Below, in pieces: positions 16,633 through 25,792 of a stretch of DNA of 35,119 bases. Position numbers and translations under genes: made by a program. The DNA lies in contig JAAUOM010000040.1 in the NCBI GenBank assembly GCA_012034865.1, positions 1-35,119 on the forward strand, read 5' to 3'. Positions within the stretch are counted from its first letter, which is position 1, and each line of letters opens with the position of its first letter. The notes beneath the pieces are model-generated. The model worked only from the letters and a program-made list of their open reading frames with translations. It ran no database searches and was not told the DNA's origin. This DNA comes from Acaryochloris sp. CRU_2_0. Lineage in GTDB: Bacteria; Cyanobacteriota; Cyanobacteriia; Thermosynechococcales; Thermosynechococcaceae.

Positions 16633-17703
16633 TTATCGGAACGGGGGCGAATACAGTAGCCCCCCTTTACTCCAGAGTTGGTTTTGGCTCCTAGGCAAGT
16701 TCAGCTTGGTTCTTGGACCTAAATTGCGATCGTAGATTTCACCATAATTGCCGACATGCTTGATCACCCGCGCCGCAAAATCATTACTGAGACCCAAGCT
16801 TTTACCCAGGTTGTCTTCCGTGCCTAGGAAGCGTTTGATGACAGGGTCCTCGCTATTGGCAAAGGACGCCAGATTACCCTGATTGATGCCTAATTCCTCT
16901 GCTTCAATCGTAGCGTTGACAACCCAGCGCACCACATCTGCCCACTGGGCATCCCCATCAGCGACGGCGGGAGCAAGGGGTTCTTTGGAAAGGACTTCAT
17001 CCAAAATCACATGGTTCTGAGGGTCAGAGAAAGCAGTGCGTCGAGACACAAGCTGAGAGCGATCCGAGGTGACCCCATCGCAACGCCCTTCCCCATAGGC
17101 ACCATAGGTAGCATTGATATCTTCATAGACGACGGGTTTGTAAGTTACTTTCAGCTTCCGCAGTTGATCGGCGAGGTTTTTCTCGTTGGTGGTTCCTGTT
17201 TGGGCACAGATGGTGCGATTTTGCAGATCTTTGAGGGTTTTAATACCACTATCAGCCTTGACCATTATGCTTTGACCATCATAGAAAACGACAGGGGCAA
17301 AGGCCATGCGGACAGAACTGTCTCGATCTAAGGTCCAAGTTGTGTTACGACTAAGGACATCCACTTCACCCGTTTGCACCGCCGTAAATCGTTCTTTGGC
17401 ATTTAAGGGGCGATAGTCAACGGCATTGGGGTCGTCAAACAAGGCGGCGGCAATTGCCCGACAAATATCTACATCTAATCCTGAATAGTTACTCTGTTCA
17501 TCGACAAAACTAAACCCAGGCAGCTCACCGCTGATGCCACAGCGCACCTTCTTTTGACTCAAGACTTTCTGGAGTCGACCCTGTGCATTGGTTGGGTTGC
17601 TAGATCCTGATGGTTCGGAAGAAGTGTTACAACTGACTACAGACAAGGCTACCAGTAGCCCAGCACCGAGCAAAGAAAAGTTTTTAAGCATAAGGGATAT
17701 CAT
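16633..17703 (-). CDS. Amino-acid ABC transporter substrate-binding lipoprotein (AapJ/BztA/NatF-like)
   Basis: A 356-residue protein. The signal peptide ends in a good lipobox (ALSVVSC, Cys25), so it is a lipid-anchored periplasmic protein. The mature domain matches the general L-amino-acid binding proteins of the SBP_bac_3 fold: KVRCGISGELPGFSFVDEQS, YSGLDVDICRAIAAALFDDP, VDYRPLNAKERFTAVQTGEV, VLSRNTTWTLDRD, TICAQTGTTNEKNLADQL, and the late GNYGEIYDRNLGP. In cyanobacteria this resembles NatF of the N-II uptake system. No permease or ATPase gene lies beside it. Starts ATG 17703 or ATG 17691. The minus-strand kinase gene upstream ends in a periplasmic-binding domain of a different (Leu/Ile/Val) fold. 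Confidence 0.88.
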   Translation of the reverse strand: MISLMLKNFSLLGAGLLVALSVVSCNTSSEPSGSSNPTNAQGRLQKVLSQKKVRCGISGELPGFSFVDEQSNYSGLDVDICRAIAAALFDDPNAVDYRPLNAKERFTAVQTGEVDVLSRNTTWTLDRDSSVRMAFAPVVFYDGQSIMVKADSGIKTLKDLQNRTICAQTGTTNEKNLADQLRKLKVTYKPVVYEDINATYGAYGEGRCDGVTSDRSQLVSRRTAFSDPQNHVILDEVLSKEPLAPAVADGDAQWADVVRWVVNATIEAEELGINQGNLASFANSEDPVIKRFLGTEDNLGKSLGLSNDFAARVIKHVGNYGEIYDRNLGPRTKLNLPRSQNQLWSKGGLLYSPPFR

Positions 17704-17877
17704 CTCTATTTTCTACAGACTGGAGGTCATAGAGCCTTTGCGGTTCCTCAATTAGCCTACAGCCTTGGTTTGAGAAATCAATGTTTTTGATCATTGACAA
17801 GGAAAGGGGATTGTGGAGGTAAAGGCAGAAGTAAAAAGGTAAAAAGCAAAAAGGGAGGTACTCCCGTGCCCTTGAGG

Positions 17878-20430
17878 TTAGGGTAAGGGGGCGAAAACGA
17901 CGGGGAATTCGTCTCCGGCTTTAGCGGCGACTATCTGCACGAGTTGGGTGCGTTGGTTGCGATCTCCAGAGCGCAGGAAACGGACGGTGCCAGAAGCTCC
18001 TGGGGCTGAGAATTTGGGGTTGGCTAAGGTGGCTTGGATGCCAGATCGGTCTTGGGCTTCTTTGAGGGCTTGAATGAGGGCTTGAGCGGCATCGTAGGTC
18101 ATCGCTGTTCGCCAACTGACATCTCCTCCCCAGAGTTGACGGGCCATTTTCGGGAAACTGGCAGTGCGATCGGCGGCAATATGCCAGGGAACGGCGAGAA
18201 CCATTCCTTTGGCATCCGTTCCCCCTTCCTGTAAGGTGGTGGAGCGGTAGGGGCTATCGCCTCCGAGGAGGGGTAAGCGCCCTCGGTTGGCTTTAATCAC
18301 GGCAAAAGTCTGGGGTAAGGTTGCTGAATTGGGGAGGAGAACCATCACCTCGGCTCCGCGTTGTTGAGCCTGCTGGTACACCTCCTCTGCTTTAAAGTTA
18401 GGCTCATTGAGATCAAATTCTCCTACGACTTCTCCATCGTTGCTGAATAAGGATTCGGTGAACACGTCCCGCAGGGATTTACTATAGCCGTTATCCCCAT
18501 TAAAGAATACAGCGGCTTTCTGTTTCTTCAGGTTTTCCACCATATAGCGAGCCAAGGCTTTACCCGTAAAGTTATCACTGGGAACGGTGCGAAAAATATA
18601 TTGACCTGCTTGGGAGAGTTCGGTGGAGGTACTGGTGGGGGAAATCATCACCAGTTTCTCTTGTTCATAAATTTTGGCCGCAGCTAAGGAGGCTCCACTG
18701 CCAAAATGACCGATTACAGCCAAAATATCGGGTTGCTTGACGAGAAGTTTAGCGGCTTTTTCTGTACTGTCAGGTTCATTGGTTTCCGTTACCACCGCCA
18801 CCCGTAAAGGTGTTCCGTTAATACCCCCTGCTTCATTTACTTCTTTTTGGGCTTGGGCAATTCCCCGCAGGAGTTCTTTTGCCGCCCCTTTGGTTCCCTC
18901 ATCCTTGGCACTATAGGGAATCGAAATAGCAATGGTATAGGATTTTCCCTTGCCAATCTCGGCATTATTCAGATAAATCAGGGCTTCTGGGTCATTGGGC
19001 TGTTGTTGCAAGGAGGCTTCTAGGGCTGAAATGGCAGTGTCGTACTCTTCTTTGGCGATCGCAGCCACTGCTTCTTGCTTCTGGGGCGTGCTATTCTCAG
19101 CAATCAGCAGCACCTCACCCGTACTGAGGCGCTCTGGCTGAGAAGAATCCAAGGTTTCAGTTTTCCCCGCTTGCTGGGTTTTATTCCCCATGAATTGGCT
19201 AGTCAGCCACAAGGCACCCCCCAACAATCCCAAAGCCACGAGGATGCCCAAGGCAATTTTTCCCAAATCCAGGGGCAAGCCCTCACGCTTGGGTTGGCTC
19301 TGAGGCAACGGCATCCCTCCCGTGAGTCCTGAACTAGACCCTACTGTAGCTGACGTTGCAGCCGGAACTGCTGCTGGCAGGAGAGCTGCAACGGGAGAGG
19401 GTGCAGTCACCACTGGCAGGGGGTGAGACATAGGATAGGGATTAATCGGTGGTGTGGGTGCGCCCGTTTGGCCGGGATTCAATGCCGCCAGCACCTCTGC
19501 TGCCGACTGAAAGCGCTGATTGGGTGTTGGGTCTAACAGCCGTTCCAACACAGCGGTTAACCCTGGACTTACCGTCACAAAGGGTTGCCATTGCCAACGG
19601 TTGGTATAGGCATCAAAGAGTTCAATGGGATTTAATTTCCCCGTTAACAAGACCAAGGCGGTGACCCCTAAAGAATAGAGATCGGTTGAGGGGTATACCG
19701 CTCGTCCTGCCATTTGCTCCGGGGGCGCAAACCCAGCGGAAAAGACCCCCGTCGAGGATCCCATCGTCGCCCCAGAGGCTGGCCCTTGAGCCACCTGTTT
19801 GACGGTGCCAAAATCCAGCAGAAAATATTGCCCATTCTCATGACGCATGATATTTGAGGGCTTTACATCCCGGTGAATCGCCCCATTCTCATGGACAAAC
19901 TGCAAGATTCCCAAAATAGAACGCATCAATTCCAGGGTCTCTGCCTCCGAGAAGGCTCCTTGCTCCATGACGAGTTCTTCTAGGGTTTTGCCTTGAATAT
20001 ATTCTTGAACCAGATAAAAAAATTGGTCTGTACCGCCTGTGCGGACATTCGCCACACTCAAGGGGAAAAAAGCCAACAGACGGGGAATTTGGGGATGCTG
20101 TGCGCCCAATTGCTCTAGGGCTTCAGCTTCACGGTCGAAGAGGTTGAGGGCAATCTCTAGCTGCTGAGGAGATAAATCCGTGGGGGGCTGGAATTGCTTG
20201 ACCACGCAAGCATGGTTAGCGGGGGTTCTGCGATCGCACGCTAAATAGGCAGCCCCAAACCCGCCTTGCCCCAAAAGCTTAAGCGGCAAATAGCGGCCAT
20301 CTAGAATCAGTTGCATCCCGCAACTACTACAGTATTTCTGTTGAACCGTCTTTAAGGTTTGCTTATCATCTAAATCCGAGAAAAAATTGCGAGGGTTTGT
20401 ACAGCCCGGTCGCGTGCAAGTAATTTCCAT
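17878..20430 (-). CDS. Ser/Thr protein kinase fused to a periplasmic-binding (PBP1) domain
   Basis: An 850-residue protein. Residues 5-40 are a zinc ribbon (Cys5, 10, 34, 37). Residues 48-317 form an intact Pkn2-type kinase: glycine loop LLGQGGFGAAYLA, ATP-site Lys78 in VVKQF, IHRDVKPSNIM with Asp188, LLDFGTVKQ with Asp207, APPEQ and DLYSLGVT. A Pro/Ala/Ser linker runs to about 385, then one membrane helix at 391-413 (IALGILVALGLLGGALWLTS). Residues 440-495 look like a TPR-type helical pair. Residues 498-845 match the branched-chain amino-acid receptor fold (AISIPYSAKDEGTKGAAKEL, VIGHFGSGASLAAAKIYEQE, SPTSTSTELSQAGQYIFRTV, AMTYDAAQALIQALKEA). The topology places the kinase inside and the binding domain outside: a one-piece ligand-sensing receptor kinase. 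All kinase catalytic residues are present. Confidence 0.9.
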   Translation of the reverse strand: MEITCTRPGCTNPRNFFSDLDDKQTLKTVQQKYCSSCGMQLILDGRYLPLKLLGQGGFGAAYLACDRRTPANHACVVKQFQPPTDLSPQQLEIALNLFDREAEALEQLGAQHPQIPRLLAFFPLSVANVRTGGTDQFFYLVQEYIQGKTLEELVMEQGAFSEAETLELMRSILGILQFVHENGAIHRDVKPSNIMRHENGQYFLLDFGTVKQVAQGPASGATMGSSTGVFSAGFAPPEQMAGRAVYPSTDLYSLGVTALVLLTGKLNPIELFDAYTNRWQWQPFVTVSPGLTAVLERLLDPTPNQRFQSAAEVLAALNPGQTGAPTPPINPYPMSHPLPVVTAPSPVAALLPAAVPAATSATVGSSSGLTGGMPLPQSQPKREGLPLDLGKIALGILVALGLLGGALWLTSQFMGNKTQQAGKTETLDSSQPERLSTGEVLLIAENSTPQKQEAVAAIAKEEYDTAISALEASLQQQPNDPEALIYLNNAEIGKGKSYTIAISIPYSAKDEGTKGAAKELLRGIAQAQKEVNEAGGINGTPLRVAVVTETNEPDSTEKAAKLLVKQPDILAVIGHFGSGASLAAAKIYEQEKLVMISPTSTSTELSQAGQYIFRTVPSDNFTGKALARYMVENLKKQKAAVFFNGDNGYSKSLRDVFTESLFSNDGEVVGEFDLNEPNFKAEEVYQQAQQRGAEVMVLLPNSATLPQTFAVIKANRGRLPLLGGDSPYRSTTLQEGGTDAKGMVLAVPWHIAADRTASFPKMARQLWGGDVSWRTAMTYDAAQALIQALKEAQDRSGIQATLANPKFSAPGASGTVRFLRSGDRNQRTQLVQIVAAKAGDEFPVVFAPLP

Positions 20431-20591
20431 GCGCTTTGTTCAATTTTATAAGAGTTTAGCATTGCTTTTCTAGACGATATTGCCCCATAGATATGAGTTT
20501 TATAAAATTTGCCGGGAAACCCCATCTACTGGTGGGTGGGAATGAGAGAGAGCAATCCAGAACCGATAGCCAATTCCCCATAATGTTTAAT

Positions 20592-21926
20592 TCATTGCGA
20601 TAAACAAGCTTGCACCAGGTTTTCTGCTCCCCCTTGAATGGGAACAATAGGAATGTTGAGGGCTGCGGATAACTGCGCCACCGTCATATCATCTAGAAAT
20701 TGGGTTGTCCCATATTTCAACATTAGGGATGGCAGTAATAGTGCGTCACCCAAGGGTTTCTCTTGTAATCCCTGGAGAATATCTTGCCCCGTTAATAAAC
20801 CCGTCACCGTCATCGTTTGCCCCCAATAGTCACTGCGTAAGGGTACCAAGGTGACCCTTAATCCTTGGACTTGATTGAGGCGGTTCAGGATCGGTTGAAA
20901 CGCCTGCTCAACAGCATTCCCCACCACCCAGGTCAATTGTTTAGGGGTGGCTAGGCGAGACGGTAACTGCTGGGCAACTTGGTCAAACTGCTGCAAGAAT
21001 TGGCGGATGGATCCAACGCCATTGTCAATTTGGGGATAGTCTTCATAGTAGTTTGCGGCAGGTAAGGGTTGATTGGCCATCAAGAACCACTCATCGGCGA
21101 GCCAAGCAAAGGTTGTTCCTAATGCCTGCTGGAACTGAGTTTGAAGGTCTTGAACCTGCCTAATGGTTGCAACTGCATCAGCAGTATCTACAGGTTTAAG
21201 GTCATCGTCAGGGGGACGAAATCGTGTTAAGCCGACGGGGACAACGGCGACGGAGATCACTGTTGGCACCTCGAAGGGGTAAAATTGCGCCAACTCTACT
21301 AAGGTTTGCTCTAGGACGGAACCATCATTTATCCCTGGGCACACGACTACCTGGGCATGGATCTGGAGTCGCCGTTCTTGAAACCAGCGCAATTGGTCTA
21401 GAATTTGGCCTGCTCGCGGATTTTGTAAGAGTTGAATCCGCACCTCTGGACGGGTCGCATGCACAGATACATAGAGAGGCGACAACCGCAGGGTCTCAAT
21501 CCGTTCCCATTCTGATGGCAACACATTCGTCAGGGTCAGATAACTACCATACAAAAAGCTAAGGCGATAATCATCATCCTTAAGATACAGGCTGGGTCGT
21601 AAGCCCGGTGGTTTTTGGTCAATAAAGCAAAACGGGCAGTGGTTATTGCATTGGATCAGCCCATCAAACAAAGCCGTTTCAAACTCTAAACCGAGGTCTG
21701 CATCGTAGTCTTTTTCGATCTCAACCTGGTGGAGCCGACCCGCTGCATCTAAAACCTCCAAGGTGAGACACTCATCCGCACAGAGGAACTGGTAGTCAAT
21801 CAGGTCGCGGGGGGATTCGCCATTAATGGACACGAGGCGATCGCCCGCTTCAAATCCCACCTCCGCTGCAATCGAATCGGGAAGCACGGCTGTAATCAAT
21901 GCGGGTTGAATGGAAGTCTTACTCAT
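20592..21926 (-). CDS. PDZ / radical-SAM-like DUF512 family protein
   Basis: A 444-residue cytosolic protein of the TIGR03279-type 'FeS-containing cyanobacterial oxidoreductase' family. Residues 5-72 form a PDZ-like domain (IAAEVGFEAGDRLVSINGES). Cys93, Cys97 and Cys100 (IQCNNHCPFCF) give a CX3CX2C iron-sulfur motif as in radical SAM enzymes, followed by family-typical KPPGLRPSLYLKDDDYRLSF and YGSYLTLTN. A barrel-like middle (VHATRPEVRIQLLQNP, VVCPGINDG) and the DUF512 C-terminal domain follow (VVGNAVEQAF, VTGLLTGQDILQGL, FLDDMTVAQL). Family members are near-universal in cyanobacteria and in some Firmicutes; the reaction is unknown. Length is normal. Confidence 0.9.
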   Translation of the reverse strand: MSKTSIQPALITAVLPDSIAAEVGFEAGDRLVSINGESPRDLIDYQFLCADECLTLEVLDAAGRLHQVEIEKDYDADLGLEFETALFDGLIQCNNHCPFCFIDQKPPGLRPSLYLKDDDYRLSFLYGSYLTLTNVLPSEWERIETLRLSPLYVSVHATRPEVRIQLLQNPRAGQILDQLRWFQERRLQIHAQVVVCPGINDGSVLEQTLVELAQFYPFEVPTVISVAVVPVGLTRFRPPDDDLKPVDTADAVATIRQVQDLQTQFQQALGTTFAWLADEWFLMANQPLPAANYYEDYPQIDNGVGSIRQFLQQFDQVAQQLPSRLATPKQLTWVVGNAVEQAFQPILNRLNQVQGLRVTLVPLRSDYWGQTMTVTGLLTGQDILQGLQEKPLGDALLLPSLMLKYGTTQFLDDMTVAQLSAALNIPIVPIQGGAENLVQACLSQ

Positions 21927-21991
21927 CGTCTTTGGAGATCTATTGCCCCCTCTTCTTGTGCGTTCTAGCCATCAACCTCAGCCAGAAACCC

Positions 21992-22927
21992 TTAGATCTG
22001 AGCGCCTAAGACGCTAGCCAATAGGGCTTGTTGGGTATGGAGGCGATTCTCGGCTTGATCCCAAACCCGCGATTGTGCGCCTTCTAAAACCTCCGGGGTA
22101 ATTTCTTCGCCTCGATGGGCGGGCAGACAGTGGAGGACAATGGCTTTGGCTTCTGCTCGATCTAAGAGGGTTTGATTAACCTGATAAGGTTGAAAAATAG
22201 GAATGCGATCGCGGGCGAGATCCTCTTGGCCCATACTGGCCCAGACATCCGTATAGAGGGCATGGGCACCGACCACTGCTTCTACTGGATCGGGGGTGAT
22301 CAAGACGGAACTGCGATCGCCCGCCAAAGCCTTAGCCTGCTCCACAATCTCTGGCAGGGGTTGATAGTCTGGCGGGGTAGCCACCCGAATATTGACCCCC
22401 ACCAGCGCACAGCCCAACAACAGGGAATGGGCAACATTATTACCGTCCCCCAGATAGGTCAGGCTCAATCCCTGTAAATCCCCAAACACTTCTTGCAGGG
22501 TCAATAAGTCAGCTAGAATTTGGCAGGGATGCTCCAAATCCGTCAGGGCATTAATCACAGGGATAGCTGCATACTCGGCAAACGTGACAACTTCCTGCTG
22601 TTGATAGGTGCGAATAGCCAACACATCCAAGTACCGATCCAAGACCCTAGCCATGTCCGCAATCGGCTCTCCCCGACCCATCTGAGTCAGATCTGGACTC
22701 AGATCGATCACCTGTCCCCCTAAGCGATACATGCCAACGGAAAAACTCACTCGTGTCCGCGTAGAGGCTTTAGTAAACAGCAACCCTAAAACCTTAGGAC
22801 AATAAGGCTTGACTTTACCTGCCTTGATCTGAGCAGCCAGTTCTAACAAACTGCGTAATTCTAGGGGTGTTAGATCAGCCAGACCCAGGAGATCTCTGCC
22901 ATTTAGGGTTTCAATATCGGTGAACAT
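21992..22927 (-). CDS. argF: Ornithine carbamoyltransferase
   Basis: A 311-residue enzyme that transfers carbamoyl from carbamoyl phosphate to ornithine to make citrulline in arginine synthesis. Carbamoyl-phosphate loop ASTRTR at residues 54-59, HPCQ at 133-136, ornithine/hinge DVWASMG at 227-233 (OTC rather than ATC), and HCLPAHRGEE at 266-275, which closes the active site. Length is normal and ATG 22927 is clear. It is on the same strand as the DUF512 gene with a 65-base gap; they may be cotranscribed, but no functional link is evident. Confidence 0.96.
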   Translation of the reverse strand: MFTDIETLNGRDLLGLADLTPLELRSLLELAAQIKAGKVKPYCPKVLGLLFTKASTRTRVSFSVGMYRLGGQVIDLSPDLTQMGRGEPIADMARVLDRYLDVLAIRTYQQQEVVTFAEYAAIPVINALTDLEHPCQILADLLTLQEVFGDLQGLSLTYLGDGNNVAHSLLLGCALVGVNIRVATPPDYQPLPEIVEQAKALAGDRSSVLITPDPVEAVVGAHALYTDVWASMGQEDLARDRIPIFQPYQVNQTLLDRAEAKAIVLHCLPAHRGEEITPEVLEGAQSRVWDQAENRLHTQQALLASVLGAQI

Positions 22928-23212
22928 AGACGTCAGATCATCAATTGCAGATCATTACATGAATCAGGAAAAGAGCAATAGTGGCGCGTTTTTCAAGAGG
23001 CTCTAGATCCCCTTCTGGACGAAGACCCACCCCGACTCGCGGGCACCCCTCCTGGGAAGGGATAAGCCACTCCACTGAAAACTGTTCTATAATTCCCACC
23101 CGCATCACCGGGTAGGAAACCTACAGAATACCGCATCTATGCGAAACCTGTCTTGGGGCTCGTGTCATTGTTCCATCGGCAGTGAACAGCCATTCTGAGG
23201 ATTGAATTGCTA
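22928..23212. other. Intergenic, no gene; GC-rich hairpin
   Basis: About 285 bases upstream of argF and downstream of the next minus-strand gene. It contains a CCCCTCCTGGGAAGGGG-like imperfect hairpin near 23046-23062 and C-rich stretches, possibly a remnant of a dispersed repeat. No coding sequence is visible. Confidence 0.3.
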
Positions 23213-24955
23213 CTACTCTGATGGGCTTGCGATCGGTTGGGCTGTAGGAACGGGAGTAGGGGCAGGGGTAGGAGTAATAGTAGGTGAGGGCTGAGGAGAT
23301 ATTTCTACCTTAGGAACGGTTTTTTCGCGCTGGGGAGCAGGGGCTGGTAGGGGGGAAACGGACGGCTGAGGGGAGGCAGTCTGTGGTAGCAGCGGCTGGG
23401 GTTTCACCAAAGGTGTGGAGCCAAGCACTTGTGGTTTGGGCACTTGCGATTTAGAGATCTTGGACGGAGACTCTTTAGGGGTAAGCGTTGGTTGATCTAG
23501 CCGTTGGAGCAATTTTTGAATAGACTGGAGGGCTACCTTATTCTTGCCCATTTTTTGTTGTGCCCAGGCTAAGGCTGGTTTGGAATCGTCTTGGAGATGA
23601 CGGATCATTGCCCCCCATGCGATCGCATCTTGATCTTGAGGATAAACCCCTAAAAATGTATCCAAACGGGAAGATAACCGACCTGAATCCGCCAACAGTA
23701 ACTCCCTCACCTCCGCCACGTCTGTGTCAGGAGATCGAAAGATGCCAAGGGCAGATTTCCACTCCCCATTGACTAACAAGGCCACAATCGTCTGCACTGT
23801 ACTGGCTGACGTCTGTTTTGCCTGAACCTGGGCGACTTGGGCATGGAGGTTGATAACATCCAGTTGTGCTTGCGCTTTGGCTGACCACCGCCGCTGTTGG
23901 TTTTGTTTAACGAATTCCAACTGCTTTAGCGCGGGTGTCCACAAGCCACTGCGAGCCAACGATAGACTGTGAGCATAAACCGGATTGGCAAACGCAGGCC
24001 TAGCTAAGGAGATTCGTTCCATTTGCAAATCGCCTCTAGCAGCCCGATGTAGCCGATAAACGGTAAATTGGGGTTCCAAACCCACGGTTTGATCGACGAC
24101 TAACTCAGGTTGCCGATCTCCTGTTACCTGTTGCCATTGTGGCACTGCACCCTTAGGACTTCCCCAATTCAACATCAAAACGAGTCGTGCTTCATCCGGG
24201 TGAAAATACATCACCTGTCCATAGGTCGCTGTGGCATTTCCTTCCGTGCGTAGTCCCATCAATCGCAGCCAAGATCCAGGCTGAGGCGCTGGATAATACC
24301 GCTCAATTTGAGATAAAGAGAGCGGCTGAGAAGCCCCTGCTATCCATTGGGGGTGACCCACTAAGCGCACCAATTCAGATTCTGTCGGTTCCTTAACGAT
24401 CACGCGATCGAGTAAGCGATAATAGCGTTTCCCTTGTAAGACTCGTAGCAAGGCTGGTAACTGTAGCGATCGATAAACATGGAGAGCCTGAATCCGTTGA
24501 CAGGAGAGATCTGAACAGTCTCGATCATAGATAGGAATTAAGATATCCATAGCTGTGGATAGACGACGCTGGACATCTTTACCTGTCGCTAGCACAATGG
24601 GTTGACCTGGAGGCTGATTTTGATCTCGCAGCCGCTTGAGAATTTGCTCCAAGGTTTGGGGTTGATAAGCAGCCGTTTGTTGAGGGGGTGTGGCGATCGG
24701 TAAAAACTGGTTTAGCCAAAAGGCTACATCTGGATCGGTAATCACATGAAAGCTGAACCAGGCAAGACCCACTATTGTTGTTGTCATGCCCATTAGCAAT
24801 AGTGGAGTCAAGGTAGACCAAAGTTTACTTCCAAGACAGGATTGGGTAAATGGAGACAGAAGGGGGTTAGACTTCAGGGATGGACGAAGGGATTGAAAAA
24901 CGTAAACGACTTTGCCATTACGAATCTCACGAATCAGTTTACGATGTATGCTCAC
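23213..24955 (-). CDS. Membrane-anchored protein of unknown function with Pro-rich C-terminus
   Basis: A 580-residue protein starting at GTG 24955, just 8 bases after the stop of the DUF3181 gene. Residues 1-45 are cytoplasmic and basic. Residues 48-72 form one membrane helix (TLTPLLLMGMTTTIVGLAWFSF). A large extracytoplasmic domain follows, with a DCSDLSCQ pair of cysteines, a GHPQWIAGA-like segment and strand-rich WLRLMGLRTEGNATATYGQV. Residues 335-480 are helical and TPR-like. The last about 85 residues are Pro/Lys/Gln low complexity. I recognise the layout as common in filamentous and unicellular cyanobacteria but know no function. Probably translated together with the DUF3181 gene. Confidence 0.75.
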   Translation of the reverse strand: MSIHRKLIREIRNGKVVYVFQSLRPSLKSNPLLSPFTQSCLGSKLWSTLTPLLLMGMTTTIVGLAWFSFHVITDPDVAFWLNQFLPIATPPQQTAAYQPQTLEQILKRLRDQNQPPGQPIVLATGKDVQRRLSTAMDILIPIYDRDCSDLSCQRIQALHVYRSLQLPALLRVLQGKRYYRLLDRVIVKEPTESELVRLVGHPQWIAGASQPLSLSQIERYYPAPQPGSWLRLMGLRTEGNATATYGQVMYFHPDEARLVLMLNWGSPKGAVPQWQQVTGDRQPELVVDQTVGLEPQFTVYRLHRAARGDLQMERISLARPAFANPVYAHSLSLARSGLWTPALKQLEFVKQNQQRRWSAKAQAQLDVINLHAQVAQVQAKQTSASTVQTIVALLVNGEWKSALGIFRSPDTDVAEVRELLLADSGRLSSRLDTFLGVYPQDQDAIAWGAMIRHLQDDSKPALAWAQQKMGKNKVALQSIQKLLQRLDQPTLTPKESPSKISKSQVPKPQVLGSTPLVKPQPLLPQTASPQPSVSPLPAPAPQREKTVPKVEISPQPSPTITPTPAPTPVPTAQPIASPSE

Positions 24956-24963
24956 GGCAGGCG

Positions 24964-25293
24964 CTAAAAATCATATCCAGACTCAATCAAGCGACTACGA
25001 AAGTCTGCCAAAATTTCCATTAGATCCTGCTGTCCTTGCTCAGGCAATAACTCGATCAGGGGCAACTGCCGCTTCCCATCTCCCAGAGAGACCGAAACAT
25101 CCGATAACACTTGTAGAATTTGAGGTTCCCCCAACAATCCGTTTTCCAACAGGGTACAAAATTGCTCTGCTAAGGATTGATGCAAATGGGCATCTGCCAA
25201 ATACAAATGCCACTTGGCTACATCAATATAGATTTTTTCACCAATATCTGCGGCCAGGGCTTCAACGTCTACCGTTGCAATTTGGTCTGCCAT
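24964..25293 (-). CDS. DUF3181 family protein
   Basis: A 109-residue soluble acidic protein matching the short cyanobacterial DUF3181 family as I recall it: EKIYIDVAKWHLYLADAHLH near residues 18-37, LAEQFCTLLENG, and QLPLIELLPEQGQQDLMEIL near the end. No signal peptide or metal motif. It is the first gene of a probable two-gene minus-strand unit with the 580-residue membrane protein. Biochemical role unknown. Confidence 0.8.
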   Translation of the reverse strand: MADQIATVDVEALAADIGEKIYIDVAKWHLYLADAHLHQSLAEQFCTLLENGLLGEPQILQVLSDVSVSLGDGKRQLPLIELLPEQGQQDLMEILADFRSRLIESGYDF

Positions 25294-25530
25294 AACTTAA
25301 AGCCATCCCCAACTTGTGGGGTTAATTGTGAACCCCAAGACGAATGCTTTTACCTTTCTAGAATAACCTTTAGATCTTCAAAGTATGGATAGGAAAATAG
25401 GAATCAAAGGATTTAGGAGGAAGCGTGTCACTTTATCCACACATCAAGCAAATCTTGTTCCAGTTTCGCCCAGTCTTTAGCCGCAAGGTACCATCTGAAA
25501 TGATTGGCTCCTTCACAACAGCAAAAATAA

Positions 25531-25612
25531 TGCGGATGGCGAGAATCGAACTCGCAAGGCATAAGCCACACGCCCCTCAAGCGTGCGTGTCTACCAATTC
25601 CACCACATCCGC
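25531..25612 (-). tRNA. tRNA-Leu(GAG)
   Basis: On the minus strand, acceptor GCGGATG pairs with CATCCGC (7 bp) plus discriminator A. The D arm contains GGTGGAATTGGTAGAC. The anticodon stem CACGC/GCGTG encloses loop TTGAGGG with anticodon GAG. A long variable arm (GGC TTAT GCC) marks the class II tRNA. The T arm is GCGAG-TTCGATT-CTCGC. CCA is not encoded. Confidence 0.96.
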
Positions 25613-25792
25613 AGATAGAAATCCTTAAACACCCATCAAGATGACTAACGCACAAAAGTTTATCTAGTATACCAACATATCCTTAAGATGCATCTAGGAT
25701 CAGCAAAATCCAAAATCTTGCCAATATACTCAGTAGTCTCCACCCATTAAGGAAACCCCAGGGTTGATGGGTTAGTTCAAAAAGGGGTAAAG

